Assembly: GCA_037389465.1 (NCBI GenBank)
Contig: JAZARR010000260.1
Location: 1,126,501 to 1,190,500, forward strand
Direction: 5' to 3'
Length of the DNA stretch: 64,000 bases
Source of the DNA: Baylisascaris procyonis
Lineage: Eukaryota > Nematoda > Chromadorea > Rhabditida > Ascarididae
The notes under the pieces are model-generated. The model was given only the letters and a program-made list of their open reading frames with translations. It made no database searches and had not been told where the DNA came from. Below, one piece after another: positions 26,128 to 39,200 of the stretch; within the stretch, counting starts at the first letter, position 1, and each line of letters opens with the position of its first letter. The position numbers were made by a program, and so were the translations under genes.

Positions 26128-28824
26128 AATGATTCTTGAAGTAGGAATCGGTTACAACAAATTTTCCTTGATGCTATTTTTGTTTCAGATTTATGGAATT
26201 CGTTCGCGAAGGAGAACGAATTCCTCACTAAAATATTAGTTTCACTACACGAAGAATACTTCTGTTACCATTTAAGATCTACACAACACGAATTTAGCGC
26301 TTACTTCTTATTTCGGATTTCAGTAATTCTTTCGCTCTCGTATCAGCGCTATTTTGCTTCAAAGTCATTTTAGTACATGATTTTGCATCATTTATCATTT
26401 AAATTGCTCTCATATTCAGGCAAAACAAGCGTTTCTCTCAGGCAGGAGCAATCTTGCTAAGAAGACAATGTCCGACGCTGCATGTGCAACTCTGAACAGT
26501 TTAGCTCCGATTGGCGCTAAAGTAAGCATTTGAAAATATTACAAATTACTATATTACTATACGACTAATAGAATGAGAGCTGAATTCAAAAAGAAAAATT
26601 CGATCATTATAATTCCGTTCCCTAACTTTGAATAAAAAGCACTTGAGGCAAATATCATTTCCTTTGTCTTGAAGCCATTCCCCCTCAAATATGCAAAAAA
26701 TACAAGTGAATAAGGATATCGTTAGAGTTGGCGCGATGACCGGTTTCGAAATATCATCCATCAAGTGAGCTGGTGTCCTAAATTGTGAAAAAAAGCAAGG
26801 GAATAAAAAAAACAACGAAATATGCGCAATACAACTGGACGATAGAAATATCCGCCTACAAATACAGAATCACTATAAAAGAATCATTTTTTGCCGCGTG
26901 AAATGTCAACTGAATCGAATGAACGACTTGCATTAGGCCATCGAGCTTTTCAACTCGACTTGTGTTTTATGGATTAATCCCAAAAGTGAAATTGTTTATG
27001 GCATTTAAGAAATAATGCATTTTTTAAAAGAGACTTATGCAAATTTGCCTTGCGAAAGCTCAATATTGTGACCTCTCGTTTGTGGATGGATATGTTTCTG
27101 TCAATTTATCTTTTCGATGATTTCTATTGAGAAACAACTGAAGCTCGCGGAATAAGACATCCTTTGATATATACCACTTCGATCTATGAACTTTAGAAAA
27201 ATTATTGGCACCTGAAAGCGCACAAAATAAACTTTTATGGGTTTTATACTGAAATGTAGCAAGAGAATTTTGTGCCAGCTATCTGGCACTCCCACTTATT
27301 TTAGTTTATTTTTAGCGATGTATAAGTAAGTGCGAAAAAAAATAAAAGAAGTAATTAACAATGAAAAGGCTGGGTGGAAGGCTTAAACATCTTTATAAGG
27401 GAGCGAGATCAATGTTAACAAAGGCCATGCAGTAAGGCGAGCGTTTATCAAGTTATAGCATGATCTGCATCCTGATTTATAAGTGAAATTACTGCTTTCA
27501 TTGTCTGGATTAATAAGTTACAAGAGGTGGGGGGGGGGGAGATTTTTTTTAATGATTTGCGTAGTAAGATGAGATTATTTCGAGATGAAAGCTAATAAGC
27601 TCGTAAGGCTTATTTTTGAAATTCATATCTTCATTATAATCTTTTATAATCGAAACGAAATAATTGATTGAGGAGATTTAAAGGCATTGAAGAAAGTGTC
27701 CAACAGAAACGACCATAGAGCCTTGTTGAAAAAAATTTTCAACGAGAATCTATACGTAGTAATGTTCATTGTTGTTGGCCTCATTCGAACTAAGAAAAAA
27801 AAATCAACCGAAGCGCAAATTTTATTGCATCTTATATATGGACTCCTCAAACTTATATGGATTGCTGAGAAAAATTCTCGGCAATTTTGGCTTACAGTTT
27901 GGTTACTTCTTAATAAAAAAACTAGACCGAGTTGGATCACTTGCTTGTCCAATGTAACTGGTCAAGCAATTCAATTGACTTTTATAGACGGCGTGAATAA
28001 AGTGTATTATAATTTGATATATAAAAGAAAATACACTAGTGTAGAAATTCTATGAAACTCATTGAGCGGCTGTCACTTCGTTAATCTGAACACTTTTTTG
28101 CCATTTTTGTCAGTAAAATTTGCAATCGTTTTCAAATATTTTCCATCATTCATGTCATCCTTCAACTCCGCAATACTCTTAGAGATCAGTTTTCGCTGCA
28201 TGAAAGCTAAGCGAGATCCATAGTTGAAGAAAAATTCCTCTTTATGTAAAAAAAGGAAAATTCCGCCTTTGATGTGAAAGGCAATTTCTAGTTATTTGAA
28301 TTTGATGCTATTTCCACTGTTATATACGATTTAAATACATTCACGTTAATATTGTTCTCGTATGGAATTTTTGTTGATTAATAATAGCTAAAAAGCGCCT
28401 ATGAAAGTAACTGTCATAATAATTACTAACAATAATAGATGATAAAAAAATATTGGTGCTTTGAGTGATGTTTAGTGCAACATCATTGCTATGCGATCAA
28501 CAAATATAAATTAATCTATCAGTCAATGAGTAACCTGTGCTGAAATATTTAAATTTGCCTTAAAATATTATTTGTGCCGCTGACATCTCAACAGTCATTT
28601 TTGCATTCTTTTAGAGCAGTCATAACAGTCGAGAAAGCTGCGATAATACATTCGATGGTGTTCGAAAATATCGTTCGGTTGGTGAAGGTGACTTTCGTGA
28701 ATTAACGATCCCTTCCGTACATCTACCACCAATAAAAGTCTTTGTGAACAATGCACTTCGTCCGATGAAAAAAATTGGCGGCAGTGTTGAATTTCCTAGT
28801 ATAACAAGTACTATAAGTCATTGA
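18009..28824 (+). CDS. Ankyrin-repeat protein, 7 exons, 319 residues
   Basis: Exons read as 18009-18074, 19173-19310, 20607-20735, 24128-24330, 25843-25954, 26420-26521 and 28615-28824 (TGA), joining without a frame break. Ankyrin repeats are visible at about residues 49-82 (GRGETLITATIKYI), 90-111 (RTPLMLACLMRNDAIAQLL), 122-142 (GNTALMYAAIYGQASVVALL) and 161-180 (GYTAEALAKKNGRYECSRLL). The first has a long spacer before the DPSIPD turn. About 140 residues of basic, Ser-rich tail follow, without a recognised domain; no signal peptide or membrane segment is seen. The long first repeat and the GET...DP.IPD/TALM pattern recall the ANKRD34 family, but I would not assign orthology. The role is presumably protein-protein adaptor. 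The start is the first ATG after an in-frame stop at 17988. The acceptor before exon 5 is TTTAAG, less usual than the others. Exon 1 is the least certain part. Confidence 0.8.
20736..24127 (+). other. Ankyrin gene intron 3
   Basis: A 3.4 kb intron, mostly AT-rich with poly-A/T and (ATTT)n stretches near 22.43 kb. Its last 500 bases contain a visibly GC-richer open frame (23665-24048), treated separately. Confidence 0.65.
23665..24048 (+). other. Unrecognised 127-codon open frame within an intron
   Basis: The frame runs through GC-richer sequence than its surroundings and ends just before the acceptor of ankyrin exon 4. Its product is basic (repeated RRVD/TRRVDRV and KRPRGRTLVPRPND) with no known domain visible. 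The composition break and intronic position favour an old inserted element over a nested gene. Confidence 0.25.
24911..24948. repeat. (TA)n microsatellite
   Basis: About 19 TA units in ankyrin intron 4 (24331-25842), inside a GC-richer stretch of about 500 bases (24540-25160) of unknown origin. Confidence 0.93.
25640..25670. repeat. (TA)n microsatellite
   Basis: About 15 TA units, in ankyrin intron 4, some 170 bases before the exon 5 acceptor. Confidence 0.93.
26053..26125. repeat. (TA)n microsatellite
   Basis: About 36 TA units, starting about 100 bases after the exon 5 donor in ankyrin intron 5 (25955-26419). Confidence 0.96.
26522..28614 (+). other. Ankyrin gene intron 6
   Basis: A 2.1 kb AT-rich intron with an 11-base G run at 27529-27539. 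The 122-codon frame at 27687-28055 is AT-driven, with Ile/Leu/Lys-rich content and no recognisable motif, so I do not call it. Confidence 0.6.
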
Positions 28825-29840
28825 ATATTATTGTGCTATCGTATTCCATATGAAGAGTAAAAAAAAACTGTTTTGTATTTTATTCACTCAACGTAACGTA
28901 TGCGATTGTTCACACTATTCATCCGCGAAAACGATTTCTTTCCTGGTCAACCTATATAGGCAATTCTCTTAATTATCACAGGTGTGTTGGACCTATATTC
29001 ACTTCATATTCGATACGTATGTGACGGAAGTTCAATGCACATCTAAGATTGGCCAACTGTCAACTAGCGCATTTGTGTCGGCATCCCATCCCTTACTTCG
29101 ATTTCACTATTTCTTGAGTAGAGCTGGTATAGGATAAATTCTCTCCTTAATCGGACCAGTGCTTCTCACCTTCTTCGGGATTGAAAACCGACGGAAATAG
29201 TGAAGCACTCAACTGCTTCTGTGAAATATGGTTCAAATTAGGTGTAAGAATACCGATTCTAATGTAATGCAACAGTTGATCTTCCTTAGTATTGAGGAAA
29301 TCCACAACTGAAAAAAAAACGAAAATTCATCCACATTTTTATTTTATTATAAATCCACATTTATTTTTATTATATAAATTTCATTACCATCATTTTCTTC
29401 GAAATGTCGCAGTATTCGAATCTGCCATTGAATGATTGCAATATGCTGATAATAAAATCATGAGGAAATTAAAAAAAAATCACTTATTTGCTTTTGAATA
29501 CATCAACCGCTATTGATAAAAAAGCAAACTTTATATATATCAGCGTAAGGTTTCTCCTCGAAAGTTCACTCCTCGTCGGAGGGCGGAAACATTGGAATGT
29601 CAGCAAATAGAGGTGTTCATTATCATAGCTCAATGGATAAAGTGAAGTGTGAAGTGGGAAATATCAAGCGGGAGAACTCACTCACCAAAAAGTTGCATGA
29701 ACACCTGTATTGGGTGCGTGTGGATGCATAGTTGCGGAAGTCACTTCATGCCCGTCATCGTATTGGAGACGCTCCTCATATGCCTTTGCAAATTTGCTTA
29801 CCAAAAGCACACTGCGGCAACATCACCTCTTCGCGCGTCC

Positions 29841-29949
<109 letters not shown>

Positions 29950-32900
29950 TGTTTGTAGTCCGGTAATTTCGATTCAAGCACCACTGAGGTGGAAATATGC
30001 GTACACATTTTATCACATTATTTGAATCTTCTTTTCACCCTATTTTGGTCGCCAAAAGACGAGTCTTTTATGTAGCACTTATGCGGGTTGATCAATTCAG
30101 CAAAAGAAAATGCGAGGGTAGTATTTTCCAAAAAGCGCATAATGCGTCACCTCACTTGGCGGACTCCTTCGTTTCATAGTGAATTAGATCTCTCTATGCA
30201 TTCGTTTATGTTCGTTCATATTGGCTAGATTCTCAAATGTCAGTTGACCTGTAAAGTAATGGCTAAGGTAATGAATTTATTTGGATGAGTTAAACGATGA
30301 TCGAAATTTCTTCACTGAAGCAGTTGCAAATTACCGATAGCCAAAGGGTTCAAGATTGTGTTTTTTCTTCTTCGAATATGGGAGAGAAGTGCGCAAGAAA
30401 ACGTTCAAGTTGAAATTTTTAGCCCTCCTCATAACGGTTAACAAATACAGCATTGTTTCGAGTATGCGGATAAAGTTTATTAGATCTTTTTTTTGAAAAT
30501 TTATTAGCTTTCTAAAATTAAGCAAAAGAAATGAGCTTTCTTTATATAAATATGCCTTGTGAAGTTGGTTCCATAGTCGACTGATTTTTACAATTTGAAC
30601 TGTGTTAGTTTATCAAAATCAATCGATATTTCATTGTTTTTTTTTTGGGGGGGGGGGATGACTCTGTACATTTGAAAAATAGATATAGAATGTCATGAAG
30701 TTTTTTTTTTTTTCTTGCAATTTGATCAACACATACTCATAGAAGAGAGCAAAATGCAAAAGAGCATTTGCGAATGGAAATTTTATATTGCTCTTTCGTG
30801 AATATATAAAAGCGCACATTTCGCTCATAGACGATGAATGTTCGACGCTGCTCAGTTCGATGCATCACAATTCGAGCTAATTGGGATTTTTATTTCACTG
30901 TTATTTCGCATTAAATCTTTGCAATACGCCGTTTTTTTCTATTGGAAATTTTTTCGCTAAATTTGTTTTGTTTTTTTTTTCTTTTCCAATTTTCATTATC
31001 ATTCTATTGCTTTTATTTATTTATTTTATTTATTTTATTTTTTTTGCAAATTAAATTGCAAACAGTTTTATTATAATTGTTATATTTCTATGCGTATTTT
31101 TATTATTTATCAATTATATAGCTATTGCATTTATCAATGCAATAGGAAATGTCGATCGATGAATTTTTAAGAAACGATGAAATCTCTTATATCTAAGAGA
31201 GAACTTCGTACACATTGATTTAACTCTTTTATCGAGCTTTACGCATCAAAATGCAACAACAGTGTATTGTGCGAATTGAATTTGATTATTCAGTCGATTT
31301 TCGCCGAGAAGTCAATTTTCATTCATTGTGACAATTTTATTTACATCTGCAAAAAAAAAAAATCCACTATCACGACATTTTGTCGATGTGTATTTGCATA
31401 TGTTTATGCTCATGCATCTATCTATCTATCACTCGAATTGCATCACCTTCAAAAAGTGTTGATGCTTAAGCCATCATTGAATTTCCACTATATGTTATGT
31501 TGATAAAATAATTATAGATTTTCAAATATTTGCATAAATTATTGCTTGTTTAGTATCCGATAGAAACACTAAATAGGCTGTAGAGGGTGTTGAATGAATG
31601 GTTGCATCAGCTAAAATATAAATGCATTATTTCATATGCTCTGATATTTCCTAGCAATTTATGAGTTCATTTTGTCTAATGGATAGGTTTATAAAAGCGC
31701 ATACTATGACTCATTTTCAAAAATGCTTCTAGGCTTATTTTAGGGGGCAGAATTAAGAGGCAAATATTTGCAAACTCTCGATTGCTAAAGAAAAGTTCAT
31801 TGAGTTGCGATCTATTGCTTGTTGTTCGTTCCTACAAATTTTATCCACACACCATATATTCGCGCTTATTTAATTATGCATAGGTGCACGGGTTCGTTAT
31901 TGCTGCATGATAAACTACTGGTATCAATTAATATCAACAATGGCTACAGCGGTAAAATTTTATGGGCATCCATAGGTTGTGTCTCTTGGTGACAACCTTC
32001 GAACGATTTATTATGTTCTGCAAATTTTTCTTTTTTCTTCTTCTGCTAAGGATCGGCATAAATGTTTTTAGATGGATGAAAGTCAAACGTTGTTTAGCAA
32101 TTATTTTTGATTATTTGAAATAAAGGTTCGGCTGGTGGAATTAAATGAAGCGAAACATATAATGACAACCGGCTGGCGAATTTTCCTGTTATTCATGTTT
32201 TCTCTTAACTTTTATTTGTACGTTATGATCACAGTCAAAAAAAAAATTTTTTTTTTGTTCATCAAGCTTATATGCGTTTCCGCTCTCATAATTGATTCTC
32301 TCATAGCTTGTCGAAAGAGAAAAAAAAAACCTAATTTATTACATGAGCGCCCTTTTGTCTCAATTCATAAATTAATCATTCGTAGCAACAATTGATTTCA
32401 TTGAACGAAGAGGATAACTTATATTAAATAAATCCCTCTAGAATGTAGAAACTTTCCAATTTCCCTAATGCGATGCTATTCCCTTCTAAAATTTCAGATG
32501 CTTACTTAGATTTTAGAAATTTCGAAATTAGTAAAGAAAAGCACATTCAAGACGCTCATCTTTTCGTTGATATTCTATATGCATTTTGGGAAATTTTTTA
32601 TTTCAAAATTGTGCAATTACTGCATAAGTAATTTTCATTGATTCATATTTGTGTAGAAAAAATAAAATTGAAATATGCAAAATTTCTATAGAGAATAATA
32701 CAGACGATTGTCTTTGCTATTTTTTAGTTGAATGTATTCATTATGATGTACACATCGAATTCTAGACTTGTAGTTTTTCTTCTAACATTAATAATGCCGT
32801 ATAGATGGACTTATATAAGTCTTTCGTGTACATAAGAATATTGCATAGATTATGAGAAATTAAAAAAAACAATAGTAATGTGGATTACAAAGGATTGTAA

Positions 32901-33896
32901 ACTTTGTAGATGTAATTATTAAAGCGATACGATAATAAACATGTATGGGCGTCATTTCCGTTCAAACTATAGTAGAAGAGGTCGTCGCATGCTTCGGGAT
33001 TTCCATGAAGAAAGAGAGAAAACACTGAGTGGGCAGTTGGTTTTCAGGATGGAGAGAAAAATTCAACAATCAAAATATTCGGCATTTCTGAAGCTTAATT
33101 TCCTGCAGTATAAAAGCTAGTCATTTATCGGTCATTCGTTTTTGGTCGCATTCTGCAAATTTATCACTCAAACGCAATTTTGTCATGTGAATGTGGACCT
33201 CCAAATTTGATTCGGAAATAGTATGGCTACAAATTCTTGAAATCTGTGGTGAAGAAGAGGAGAGGGGGAGAGAAAAGCGAATTGGGAGGGGGAATGAGGT
33301 GTGGAGGAGAATGATGGAGCGCTTAACACGATTCAAATCAATAGCATTTATTGTGTGGGTGACAGAGATGTGAACATTTAACAGTTTTTATGCGTCAACT
33401 TTTATCCTTTCCGAGGGAACTTGAATCCGCTCGAGAGTACGATATTGTAACTGAGGAATACTAATGATTTGGTTACTAAGAGCAATGCAATTAAAGCGTT
33501 AGTGTTCATCAATGATCACTTCACTCGATCTTTTACTTCTTGTTGGCTGCGTTACGAATTTTTTACATTGATTTTTTGGAATTTACGATATGCAAATCTT
33601 ATAAATCTGTTATAGTATAGAATGAATGAGGAATGAGTGCCATATTCTTTTGTATCGCATTTTGAATTTTTCCGCGAATTTTTTCCTCCTTTCCAAATAA
33701 AGTTAGTTTCCCAAATTTTGAAAATTTCTAGATTATTTTTTTTTCTAGATTTTTTCAAATTATTTTCCCAAGAAAATGTCCCCGAAATTAGAACTCTTAG
33801 ATTCTTATCAAAGAATTTCATCTCTGTTGTAAACTTAAAAAATTTCCTTTCATAATTGTGAAATAACTAGTCATGATGCTTTAGAGGTTGCAACTG

Positions 33897-34028
33897 AATA
33901 TTTGTAATATCATACGGTTGCAAATGAATGATTATAATATATACGTAATAATAACATCAAACATTTATATCGTCTCATTCGTTATCTGTCAATATTTGTA
34001 ATATCATACGGTTGCAACTGAATGATTA
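33897..34028. repeat. Spaced direct repeat (38-base unit, 94-base period)
   Basis: The block AATATTTGTAATATCATACG plus a GGTTGCAAnTGAATGATTA tail occurs at 33897-33934 and again at 33991-34028 with one difference. Confidence 0.85.
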
Positions 34029-35462
34029 GTTCGAATTTACGACTACAATGTGTGTTGTTTTCCTAAGAAAAAATACTTACACTTTGAAATTTGATTATAT
34101 TTTTTCATTGAAACTGAAACTGAATGTAGACTGCTTTGCATAGTTGCGATCCAAACGTAGGCGACTATGCTTATTCACAATCCAGTATGTATTTCGCTAA
34201 TCTTGATGCTATGTAAGCCGTGAAATCTATCGCTTTCTTTTTCTTGTATTAAGAAGGAAATTTTCTAGCGAGGATTCTTCAGAGACATATAGAATAATTG
34301 CGATATGATCTACATCCTAGTACAGAATTTTGCCTTTCTCTTCCTTCAGCTTTGTATGGACTGAGATGATTGAATCATATTATTATCGTTGTCTTACAGT
34401 ATCATTTTCAGTTCAAGGGCTGAGAAGTTTAAACTACTGAACAACTACTTCTTAATCAACATATTTTTCACTCTCTTCTTTTAAAGGCTGTTTTCATAAT
34501 ACGTTCTGCGTTTATTTTGAGGTATTTTGTCTTATCTTCGCGATATTTGCTCGACTAGTTCAGGGCACTCGAACTTTCTTTCTTGGGCGGTCTTCATGGC
34601 TCTTTGGAGGTTTTGCTTTTCTAAATAATTGCTAAATGCAGCTTTTATTAAGTGATCTTTCGAGTTTTCTGTAGAAGTTCTGGAAGTCTCATAAGAGATG
34701 TTCTCGCTGTTTTATTTACTTTTTCCATTTCTGATGCTGTTAAGTTCTAAGCTGAATTAACAGCAGACGCCTCGAGAAAAGAAACCGAAGCAGTAACCTA
34801 ATAACCATTATATAGCGCTGAAGCAACATATTAAATGCACTTCATATATCACTTCACTCTATTAGCGATAATTTCCGCTCACCTTCATGCTGATATTATG
34901 GTAGATGTTAGATATCCAAATTGGTCAATAACTGAAAAGTCTCACTGAAGGCTGTTGGTTGATTTGTACTTTATTTTTTAGCAATTTTAAGACTTTTAAG
35001 GCCTTTAAGACTAGCTTATAGAATAAATAAGACTAGTAAGGCTGTGTTGGTGATGTGGCACTTAGGACCACCTGACCGTATAAATATTCCCGATAATCGC
35101 TGAAAAAATTATTCATTATAACAAAAATATTATGAAAAAAGTTAAGTTCCTATGTCATATGATATTTGCCACTATTTGTTCACTGCATGAAAATTGCACA
35201 ACGGTAAGCAACTCAGAGGTAAACTTAATAGATTCATATGTATTAGTTTTGAGTCATATTCAATAACGGCTTTCTTATATCAAAACGTAAGCGATATTTC
35301 CTCATGCGAATTTCATATCACAACAATGGTTTTGGACCAGCAATGAATAAGTTATCATGGCTACTAAGTAAGTATGTGTGGGAAGAGACCACTTTGCGAT
35401 TGCTTAGTTCAATGATGCGTTTTTTTTCTCTGCTCTGTTATATTGGTCACTTTTCTCTGCTT

Positions 35463-36246
35463 CTACTGCTGCGTATTGGTAAACCCATTTCGTATAGCGT
35501 GCGTAGAAGCTAGTTCTTTGAATTTGGGGCATTGTGATAGTGGTGGTGGTGAGTGCGCATGTCCGTGAGTTGTTCCACTCCGCCAGCTTCCGTGGTGATG
35601 GGTGACGGTATGAGCGTGGCTTTGAGGATGCGCAATCATGTGCAAGGAGGATGTCGAGTTATTGTGTAGTTTGCGATGCCGAAGTCTGCCTTATCAACCC
35701 TGAAAAAGGCAGTTATCGGCTCGTCAAGGAATGTTGTCATGTCTGCGTTCATATTAGTGGCGAATTTCATGATAACGTCAAAAGAAATATTGAACTCCTG
35801 TTGCATGCATACATTTTGCGAAAATTATATCCGTTCAAATAGTTGAACTTTGTTATTTGCGCCATATAATTGGCGAAAGGGAATGCGGATATTTATGTCG
35901 ACGATTCAATGGAGCCAATTATTGGCACACTTTTTGATATTGTGTGCTATTTTGTCATCGCACTTTTTATAGGAGGATGCAATTGCTGGAAATCTATTTA
36001 GGCGGCTAAGCACTTTTTTAGTTGTTCGTTAACTAGGAACATTTGCAAAGTTTCTTTGATTCGAAAATTCGCTAGCAATCTCAGTGATCCTCAAACGTTG
36101 TTTCGTTGGTGACTTTACATACATCAGTGATATCTCTGGACTTCCACTTAGACCGGGATTGACTGATTGCAAGCAGGTTCCTCTCATCAGTTCAGCTAAG
36201 CCATTAGATCCACTTCTAGGCGGATTATAGTGAAAACATTGAAAGC
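35463..36246 (-). CDS. Candidate 3' end of an unrecognised minus-strand gene (two exons)
   Basis: On the minus strand an acceptor TTTTATAG precedes an open exon at 36246-36123 that ends in a GTATGTAAAG donor. An exon at 35619-35463 follows after a CTCAAAG acceptor and ends in TAG. The phases agree (AT + C), giving a tail of about 90 residues that includes NPPRSGSNGLAELMRG and then a His-rich run (HAHTVTHHHGSW, THGHAHSPPPL). If the internal donor is not used, the first exon instead runs on to a TAA at 36029. The upstream exons are not found; one candidate of compatible phase lies at about 39118-39330 (a hydrophobic stretch followed by Lys-rich sequence). No family recognised. Confidence 0.4.
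35651..35842 (+). other. Small Cys-rich open frame, unrecognised
   Basis: A frame of 63 codons beginning MSSYCVVCDAEVCLINPEKG, with cysteines in a C-x2-C-x4-C ... CC-x2-C arrangement suggesting a small metal-binding fold. No splice context or neighbours support it, and it lies next to the candidate minus-strand exon at 35463-35619. It could be chance or a decayed element. Confidence 0.2.
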
Positions 36247-36249
36247 CTA

Positions 36250-39200
36250 TAAAACAATTTATAAAACATATGCCGATCTTTAACGCTTTTAATTCTCTAG
36301 ACTTTTTCTTAGGCGTTAACATAAGAAGTAGTAAGAGACCAAAATATTTCTTATAAGAGCATAGAGCTGGCATACACAATTTCTTCTTCTCTTTCGAGTA
36401 GCAAGAATATGAAATCTGCCATCAAGTGAAATATCAATAGCCTCGTCTCTGCCCATTTTTTGAAAATTTATAAATTGAATAAACGCAAATATTAAAATTG
36501 AACGTCGTATAATCGTTCCGTTTTGATTGTTATTTTCTCGTTTATATTGAAAGCTCTTACGTTCCATTCCTAGCATCTTATTGACATCAAATAGCTTTAT
36601 TTGTGTGTTATCGTTTTATGTGGCTTCAATTATACTTTCTTCTGATCCCATCGAGAAAAATTTGTTCTCTTTTATAATTGAATAAATTTGCTTATTCGCA
36701 ATGAAAGTTTCTTCTGAAATAATTTTTTTTTTTTTTTTAATTGAAGAAGGCCAATGCTCACGAAGAGAAAGCGTTACTTAGGAGTAGTGTAAAACTCCAA
36801 CACTATGATAGGTGTAATTTGATTCAATACATGAGCCTATCATGTGAACGGAAAGACTTGCGATGTAGCATATAGATGTTTGACGAGAAAGAGATTCGCT
36901 AAAGTCGGCGACTGATAGATATGACAGTTTTTTGGCGAATCACACTTGGCTGTAACCTATGGCAACATTCCACAGTTGTATCGCATTTGTATTAATATAC
37001 TTGATAGACAACTACGCAATGCATTGCATTGCCGATAGTCAATCACTATAACCGTTTTATTCTAGTAAGGAATGATTTGATCAGAAATTTTGCTGTGAAC
37101 GCCTAAAAAACTAGCAGATTGTTTTTTTTTTTTGTTGAGTTCTATCGTTTAAACTTCATGGATAAGAGAATTTGGATGCAAAATTTTGGATTAGCTAACG
37201 TTAGCAGATGTTAATTCTATCGATGCAAAGTAAAATTGAGAGAAAGCTTCACATAGGAAGTGCTCACTTTACGAAGTTTTTCATTAGTATGCGTTGAGTC
37301 TAGTGAGTGCTACATAAATTTTGAATGGAGTTTTCTCGAAAAGTCTCTCAATTTCTAAAGTCAACGCTGCTATTGCTTCAGCTTTTTCTTTTCTATTCTT
37401 TTGCGTTTAAATGCAACTTCCGCTTCTTTATTAATCAAAATTGTGCTTGAATGAGGACATTTTTCTGGAATTAGACAACTACAACAATGAATAGAAAAAT
37501 GTGATGATATTCATTTTCTAAGCAAAGTTTATCATAGTATAATAGAAGCTATACTAATTAGGTGCGTGTAAAATGCATCGTAAAATGTCGAAGTTAAGGT
37601 AATATGACATCGAAATACGACATTCCTCAAAGAGGTGTACCTATATGAGTGAATGAGGCTAATGGCAATTTTTAGAAACAGTCGTTGCCACCATCAAAGG
37701 ATATATCGCTAGGCCATTACAGAAGCGTGAATATCTCAAGCGTAGCTATGGAATATCGCTCTTTTAAGCAACCAATGGTGAGTTGATGGCGAGTACTGCG
37801 CGCGTTAGATTATTCAATTTTGTTTATTGCTTGATTATTTAGCTGTTGAATATCAATTTGGGATAAGCTCCATGTGCTAGTTGAAATGTTGCTATCAGTT
37901 GCTGGGATGGGCATCTTGCAATTTCTTGCCGGTATACCGACCGATCGTGACCACCCTATTTGTAATAGAAGCAACAATCATGACGGAAGTGTGCAGCTGC
38001 TATATTAATCGATTGACGCTAACTACCGAGTGGGTCACATTACCAGTTTCTGCGGTGACAATCTACCAACTCGATGATGTCCTCGGAGAGTATTTATGAA
38101 GTCTGCGGTAAGAGCAAACCGCAGTATAAATTAACACACCTAGCAATGACATATCTGCTGCAATGGCCTTCTTTCAGCTTGGTAGTTACTAACAGACGGA
38201 ACTCTCTATCGATCCCTTAGCTCGTCCGCACATCTTCGTCGTAACTAATATGCCTGAAAATTTCGATTCGTAATTGCGGTTTACCAGCTACGAAAAGAAT
38301 GCGTCAATCTGCCTAGGCTAATATTTGTGGCGAAGCTGAGGCGAGATTTGCACCCCAAGATTCGCTAAAACTCTCCAAAGTGCAACTCCCGCATCAAAAG
38401 AATACCTTGGTCCGCACATCGCGTGCGAGCCTCTTTTCATGTGTCATTTTTTGCACTCTTTGCTTAAAATCGAGTCTCCTGATCTCTAATGAAATGGAAT
38501 GAAAGCAACCCTCTGAATAATTGCGTCGTACTATATCGGCAAGTATTCATCGGCGCAGGTGCGCTATGATCTAGAATACCGCTTGATATGAGAACTACGA
38601 TGATGCTACTAACCTCTTCTTTTCATCCTCTCAGAGTTGGTGAGCGAAAGACTAGGAAATAATAGGTGTTTCATTCAACTCTCGCCCCCTTCTTGGCCAG
38701 AGAAAAGTATGCTTGAGAAGGATGAACGGGAAATAGTATTTCCAGATGATATGAGCGCTTCTTCGATATTCTGGCTGATATCGAACGCAAACGGCCAATA
38801 ATTCAATGAGTGACTCGCTTAATGAAGGGATCAAATGTATTCAGATGAATGAAATTGCGTACTTGTAATGCTTTTGGGAGGGTTTCGTGAGAAGTGAAAA
38901 AAAAGTGTGCTAAGCAACCTCGTGTGATATATACGTTCGCATTTATCGCATATGGTTAATTGTTCGCTCAAGAATATAAATGCAATGACTAAACAGCGAA
39001 TGGCCAGCTATATTCTGTTGCTGAACGGCAGTTGGCACGAATTGTGCTGTAGTTGATGAAAAAAATTCGGCAAAAACTGTACCATGATGGGAATCCGACT
39101 ATCAGCGAAATACTCACTTGAACGAATATTCATATTATTATTTATTTTGTGTTCACTATTGGTGTAGATTATCTCTAGAATGTTTTTTCGTTGTATTTTT

